The position numbers were made by a program, and so were the translations under genes. Of a stretch of DNA of 8,537 bases, positions 5,099 to 8,537 are shown piece by piece. Each line of letters opens with the position of its first letter. Position 1 is the first letter of the stretch. The DNA lies in the NCBI GenBank assembly GCA_024642805.1, contig JAHEAK010000192.1, positions 1-8,537 on the forward strand, given 5' to 3'. Source of the DNA: Kofleriaceae bacterium. Its GTDB lineage: Bacteria > Myxococcota_A > Polyangia > Haliangiales > Haliangiaceae. The notes below the pieces were generated by a model, which was not told the DNA's origin, ran no database searches, and saw only the letters and a list, made by a program, of their open reading frames with translations.

Positions 5099-7600
5099 GT
5101 GCCGGCGCCGATACAGCGCCCGATGCATGCCTCCACGCGGATTGCCCTGGGCCTCATTGCGGGTATCTGGGCTCTAAGCGGGATTCACCCTTTCTTGGCT
5201 TGGCCCACTGCCACCGGCATGTGCGTGTCTCTCTTGGTGTTGCTGGGCGCGCATCGCCACCGTGGACCGCACCGCCTCACCGCGCTGGCCCTCCTGCTCG
5301 GGGCCAGTGCACTGAGCCTGCGGCTGGACTTGCAACAGCTCGCCGAGCGCCGGAACCAATCGCAGCTGGACGATCGCGTCGAAGAGAGCGTGCGTGGTTG
5401 GGTGCGTGGCCCGGTGTTTCGCGACCCGGATCGTCAGCAGTTCGTGTTGCAGACCGAGGCGGCGGCGCTGTGGCAGACCGTCTACACCGAAGAAGGGCAA
5501 ACGCCACCCGCGATCATGCCGGGCCAGGAGCTGCAACTCTCCGCTCGCTTGTACCGACCGATCGGCCTGCGCGCTCCGGGAGCCAGCGACCGGCGTTTGC
5601 AGGTGATGTCTCGAGGTGCGGACTTGCTCGCCAGTGGCTCCTCACTTGGGCTTGCGACCGTCGATCAGCGTTTCACTCCATGGCGGTGGGCGCAGCAGGC
5701 GCATGACTGGGCCCTTGCGCGCATTGCCGAGTCATCGGGTGGACAGGAGGCGCGCGCGCTGGTGGCTGCGCTCTCGACGGGCGAGCGCAGCGGAATGAGC
5801 GAAGAGGCGGCCAAAGGACTGCGTGTCCTGGGGGTGGCTCATTTGTTGGCGGTCAGCGGCATGCACCTCGCCGCTGTCGTCGGTTTGGTGTTTTTCTTAG
5901 TTCTGCGCTTGTGGGCCTGGCTGCCCTGGCGTCAACGACTGGAACCGCAAGCGGTGGCTGCCGGCTGCGCCTTGCTGGCGGCTTGTGCATTTGCGGCCCT
6001 GACTGGCGCCCGCCCTTCGACCTGCCGGGCGCTCTTGGTGGCGAGCTTTCTGCTCACCGGTCTCCTCTTCGATCTGCGGATTCGCTTGCGCCATGCTCTG
6101 GCCTGGTCCGCCTCGATCCTCTTGCTCTGGCGCCCAACCCTCTTGTGGGATCCGGGCTTTCAAATGAGTTTCGCGGCCGCGCTGGCCCTTGCTCTGGCTT
6201 TTCAACCCAGCGAGCACGAGCCCCTGCGTCTGGGAGCCGCTGGCCCTTGGCGGCGGCTCTGGCGCGCTGTGCATGCTCTGGTCAAAGCCTCGTTTTGGGC
6301 GACCCTGGCCACCGCCCCCATCGCGCTGCATCACTTTGGCGAGATGTCCTGGCTAGGTCTGCTCAGCAATTTGCTCGCAGTACCCCTTACCACCTTCGTG
6401 CTCTTGCCCTCGGCGCTCGCCGGTCTCTTCGCGGAGGCGCTGGTCTCGGGCGGAGGCGCAGTCTTTTTGTGGATTGCCATTCGCATCGCGACATGGATGC
6501 TCGAGCTCAGCGAGTGGGTCTACGGCTGGCACGGCACCGTCATGAGCCTGCCCCTTAGCGGGCTGGAACTGTCGTGTTGGGCACTAATTTGCGGGTTTCT
6601 CTTACCATGGGCGCAGCGCGTGCGGCGCAGGCGGCGGGTGGTCGTGCTGATCTTAAGTGCGTGCATCCTCTTGCTCTCGCGTGGCGAACTGCTGCCCTGG
6701 CAAGGACGCGCGAGCGCCGAGCTACGGGTCAGCTTCGTCGAAGTGGGGCAGGGCGATGCCACGGTCATCGAGACGCCCGATGGTCAGGTCTGGCTCATCG
6801 ACGGCGGCGGCTTGCCCTTCGTGTCCCATGGATCTCCCGGCAAGGCGCAATACCTGGCCGAGTCGCCCGCTCGCCGCTCGCTCTTGCCCTTCCTGCGCGA
6901 GCGCCGCATCGACGCCATCGATCTGGTCATCGTCTCGCACCCTCATCCCGATCACTACGTCGGTCTACAGGCGGTCGCCAGGCTCATGCCCATTCGAGAG
7001 CTGTGGAGCGTCCACGACACAAGGCCTGGTCCAGGGCCTGGTTTAACGCCTGGGCTAAGCTCTGGGCCCTACCAGGTTTGGCTCGACGAGCTACAACGAG
7101 GTGGCACCAGGGTACATGCGCCGCGACTCGGGCTGTCCAGGCAAGGAGGCGGCGTCTCGTTGCGGGTCTTGTGGCCGCGCTTCCACGACGAGGAGGGCGC
7201 ACGCGCCGCCTCCGATCCGATCTTGAGCGTCAACGACAACTCGATCGTCGTGCGCATCGATTTCGCGGGGCGTCGACTGCTCTTTGCTGGCGATATCGAA
7301 GCGGAGGCTGAGGAGTTGCTGGTCGTTAGCGATCCCGAAGCGCTGCGCGCGGATGTCGTCAAGGTTCCGCACCATGGTTCTAAGACTTCTTCTAGTGCGC
7401 CATTTGTTCGCGCGACCCATGCGCGCGTCGCCGTGATCTCCTGCGGACGAGCCAACCGCTTCGGCTTTCCCAACGCCGATGTGGAAGCGCGTTGGCGGCA
7501 TGAGACCGAGGCCTTCTTTCGCACTGATCAGGTCGGTACCCTGGAGCTGCGCATTTCGGCCTCTGGACGTATGCACCTGCGCAGCGCCGCGCCCTTCTAG
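5099..7600 (+). CDS. comEC: ComEC/Rec2 family DNA-uptake channel protein
   Basis: ComEC forms the inner-membrane channel that carries single-stranded DNA into the cytoplasm during natural transformation. At 833 residues this is a usual full length. N-terminal membrane segments (about 13-76) and a DUF4131-like extracytoplasmic region (about 95-180) precede the competence domain (about 215-500). That domain has the hallmark GVAHLLAVSGMHLAAV (245-260), GARPSTCRALL (303-312) and DPGFQMSFAAAL (351-362). After TM segments near 490-527 comes the metallo-beta-lactamase-like domain: VSFVEVGQGDATVIETPDG (544-562), DGG (568-570), SHPHPDHY (613-620), FAGDIE (729-734) and VPHHGS (756-761), so the HxHxDH metal motif is intact. 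The C-terminal NRFGFPNADV has F and N where many members have His. A 12-bp DNA repeat encodes a PG-rich stretch at 643-657. Start: GTG 5099 is used; ATG 5123 is equally possible, as neither has a good Shine-Dalgarno. No other competence gene is in the window. Confidence 0.93.
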   Translation: MPAPIQRPMHASTRIALGLIAGIWALSGIHPFLAWPTATGMCVSLLVLLGAHRHRGPHRLTALALLLGASALSLRLDLQQLAERRNQSQLDDRVEESVRGWVRGPVFRDPDRQQFVLQTEAAALWQTVYTEEGQTPPAIMPGQELQLSARLYRPIGLRAPGASDRRLQVMSRGADLLASGSSLGLATVDQRFTPWRWAQQAHDWALARIAESSGGQEARALVAALSTGERSGMSEEAAKGLRVLGVAHLLAVSGMHLAAVVGLVFFLVLRLWAWLPWRQRLEPQAVAAGCALLAACAFAALTGARPSTCRALLVASFLLTGLLFDLRIRLRHALAWSASILLLWRPTLLWDPGFQMSFAAALALALAFQPSEHEPLRLGAAGPWRRLWRAVHALVKASFWATLATAPIALHHFGEMSWLGLLSNLLAVPLTTFVLLPSALAGLFAEALVSGGGAVFLWIAIRIATWMLELSEWVYGWHGTVMSLPLSGLELSCWALICGFLLPWAQRVRRRRRVVVLILSACILLLSRGELLPWQGRASAELRVSFVEVGQGDATVIETPDGQVWLIDGGGLPFVSHGSPGKAQYLAESPARRSLLPFLRERRIDAIDLVIVSHPHPDHYVGLQAVARLMPIRELWSVHDTRPGPGPGLTPGLSSGPYQVWLDELQRGGTRVHAPRLGLSRQGGGVSLRVLWPRFHDEEGARAASDPILSVNDNSIVVRIDFAGRRLLFAGDIEAEAEELLVVSDPEALRADVVKVPHHGSKTSSSAPFVRATHARVAVISCGRANRFGFPNADVEARWRHETEAFFRTDQVGTLELRISASGRMHLRSAAPF
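7023..7070 (+). repeat. Degenerate 12-bp tandem repeat, four units, inside comEC
   Basis: Four successive 12-bp units read GGCCTGGTCCAG, GGCCTGGTTTAA, CGCCTGGGCTAA and GCTCTGGGCCCT. The period is a multiple of three, so it encodes a four-residue periodic stretch (PGPG, PGLT, PGLS, SGP; residues 643-657) in the metallo-beta-lactamase-like domain, after the HxHxDH motif. It is probably a loop expanded by replication slippage. Confidence 0.75.
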
Positions 7601-7758
7601 AACCGTGCAATGCCACGCGCATCGGCCTGGCCCCAGCCTGCTCACAGCAGACAGACGAAGCGGCCCGCGGCAAGCGACGACACGGACCAGCCATCGAGCG
7701 CTGCCTTCGAGCGCCGGGGAGTTGCTCTCGATGCATTTCTTTCGTATCACAGCGGTGG
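7601..7758. other. Intergenic region after comEC
   Basis: These 158 bp separate comEC from the following co-directional gene. I see no convincing gene, promoter or terminator. A short perfect hairpin, CTGCT/AGCAG with a 3-nt loop (7638-7650), is present but too small and without a U-run. Frames open across this stretch lack start signals or give atypical proteins. Confidence 0.5.
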
Positions 7759-8537
7759 ATGTTTGGCCGCCTTCTACGCTTCTGCGTTCCCAGTGCGCTA
7801 GGAGTCTGCCTTGCGGCGCTCGTTGCCAGTCTGGCCGAGACCATTCCACACAGCTACTCGATCGCGGAGGCCTTGGCCGGCTCCGGCTTTCTCTTGCTCT
7901 TCGCCGTACCGCTCGGCCTCGCACTGAGCATTTCGGCGCGCGCTCTGGTCATCGCATGGAAGCTGGAATCCTTGCTCGAGCCCATGCGCGACAGCAGAGG
8001 AGCCACCCCTAGACTGGCGGCCTGGTTCCTCTATCTCTTGGTGGCGCTCTTGCTCCTCTCGGTGGGAAGCTTTCAGGGCGTGCGTCTGCTCTTCGCGATG
8101 ACCCGCATCAACACGCTCGTCGCTCTCGGTACCCCCGCCGTCGTCGTGCTGGTCTCGCTGCTCATCGCCTCGGTGTCCAGGCCCATGGTCGACCTCTTCG
8201 AGCGCCCGCTGCACGCTTTCGAGGCCCGGCGTGCGGGCCGGGGCCAGGGCGCGCTTCTCACGCCCGGCAAGCTGCTACTGGTGATAATCCTCGGCGGCGC
8301 ATCGACGGTGGTGTTTGCCTGGTTTGCCTTCATTCGGCCGAACACGGGCCATGTAGATGTCTCCTTCGTGTTCTACCTGGCCTTGTTCACGATGGGCGTG
8401 GTGGCGCTGCCGCTTGCCTACCAGCGACTGTCGGGCACTAGGCGCGTGCGCCTTGGCGTTGGCCTGGCAATTGGTGCGGCCGCACTCAGCTGTGTGCTGA
8501 TCTCGCAGTGGACGCGCTATCAGCGCCCCTATCGCAT
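7759..8537 (+). CDS. Polytopic membrane protein, N-terminal part (3' end outside window)
   Basis: The frame is open from ATG 7759 to the right edge (259 codons). About seven hydrophobic segments are visible, near residues 8-26, 43-66, 87-104, 120-140, 171-191, 201-221 and 234-251. They are joined by short basic loops, such as RRAGRGQG (158-164) and RLSGTRRVR (223-231). No other start codon occurs in frame between comEC and 7759; the Shine-Dalgarno is weak. The last visible residues (QWTRYQRPYR) suggest that a cytoplasmic or periplasmic domain follows. I do not recognise the family with confidence. The N-terminal membrane regions of myxobacterial membrane-anchored sulfatase-type hydrolases have a comparable look, but the diagnostic catalytic domain would lie outside the window. 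Codon use (G/C third positions) agrees with neighbouring genes. Confidence 0.75.
   Translation, partial: MFGRLLRFCVPSALGVCLAALVASLAETIPHSYSIAEALAGSGFLLLFAVPLGLALSISARALVIAWKLESLLEPMRDSRGATPRLAAWFLYLLVALLLLSVGSFQGVRLLFAMTRINTLVALGTPAVVVLVSLLIASVSRPMVDLFERPLHAFEARRAGRGQGALLTPGKLLLVIILGGASTVVFAWFAFIRPNTGHVDVSFVFYLALFTMGVVALPLAYQRLSGTRRVRLGVGLAIGAAALSCVLISQWTRYQRPYR

Noticed and set aside
5911..6558. Second plus-strand frame (215 codons) inside comEC
   Set aside because: The ComEC competence-domain motifs run through the same bases in another frame, which leaves no room for an independent gene.
7638..7650. CTGCT/AGCAG hairpin as comEC terminator
   Set aside because: Five base pairs with no U-run are too weak to call a terminator in this base composition.
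7091..7924. Minus-strand frame (277 codons) covering the end of comEC and the start of the next gene
   Set aside because: It crosses two plus-strand genes, is Arg/Ser-rich and lacks a ribosome site; typical of a shadow frame in GC-rich DNA.

Overview
The window carries four complete or nearly complete protein genes and two genes cut by its edges. The DNA is GC-rich with strongly GC-biased third codon positions. Three traits suggest a myxobacterium-like member of the Myxococcota (former Deltaproteobacteria): a lipoprotein built from SBBP beta-propeller repeats, a Cache-HAMP membrane protein whose C-terminus resembles the 'MXAN_5187 C-terminal domain' family as I remember it, and a Pro/Ala-rich cytoplasmic linker. 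This assignment is inference; there is no rRNA or other direct taxonomic marker here. I see no mobile element, CRISPR array, tRNA or rRNA.

Left part (1-2270). A minus-strand lipoprotein gene runs off the left edge, with seven SBBP-type repeats visible in 480 residues. A 184-bp divergent intergenic region separates it from a plus-strand CDP-alcohol phosphatidyltransferase, most like phosphatidylglycerophosphate synthase (PgsA). The intergenic region holds a short tandem repeat, a small inverted repeat and an oddly placed Shine-Dalgarno sequence.

Middle part (2271-5098). The phosphatidyltransferase gene converges, across an imperfect hairpin, on a two-gene minus-strand operon. Its first gene encodes a secreted protein with a degenerate cupredoxin / methylamine-utilization-like fold that has lost the expected copper ligands. 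After a 21-bp gap comes a 620-residue protein with Cache sensor, HAMP, long Pro-rich linker and a small C-terminal domain, and no recognisable kinase, methyl-acceptor or cyclase output. A good sigma70-type promoter (TTGACT, 17 nt, GAAAAT) precedes the operon, and an inverted repeat overlaps its predicted transcription start. A periplasmic protein co-transcribed with a periplasmic-sensing membrane protein is the most interesting arrangement here.

Right part (5099-8537). Divergent from that operon is a full-length comEC/rec2 gene for the DNA-uptake channel, carrying an in-frame 12-bp minisatellite-like repeat in its metallo-beta-lactamase-like domain. After 158 bp without a gene comes the 5' part of a gene for a polytopic membrane protein with about seven membrane segments, cut by the right edge. 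Apart from the two-gene operon, the neighbours show no obvious common pathway.
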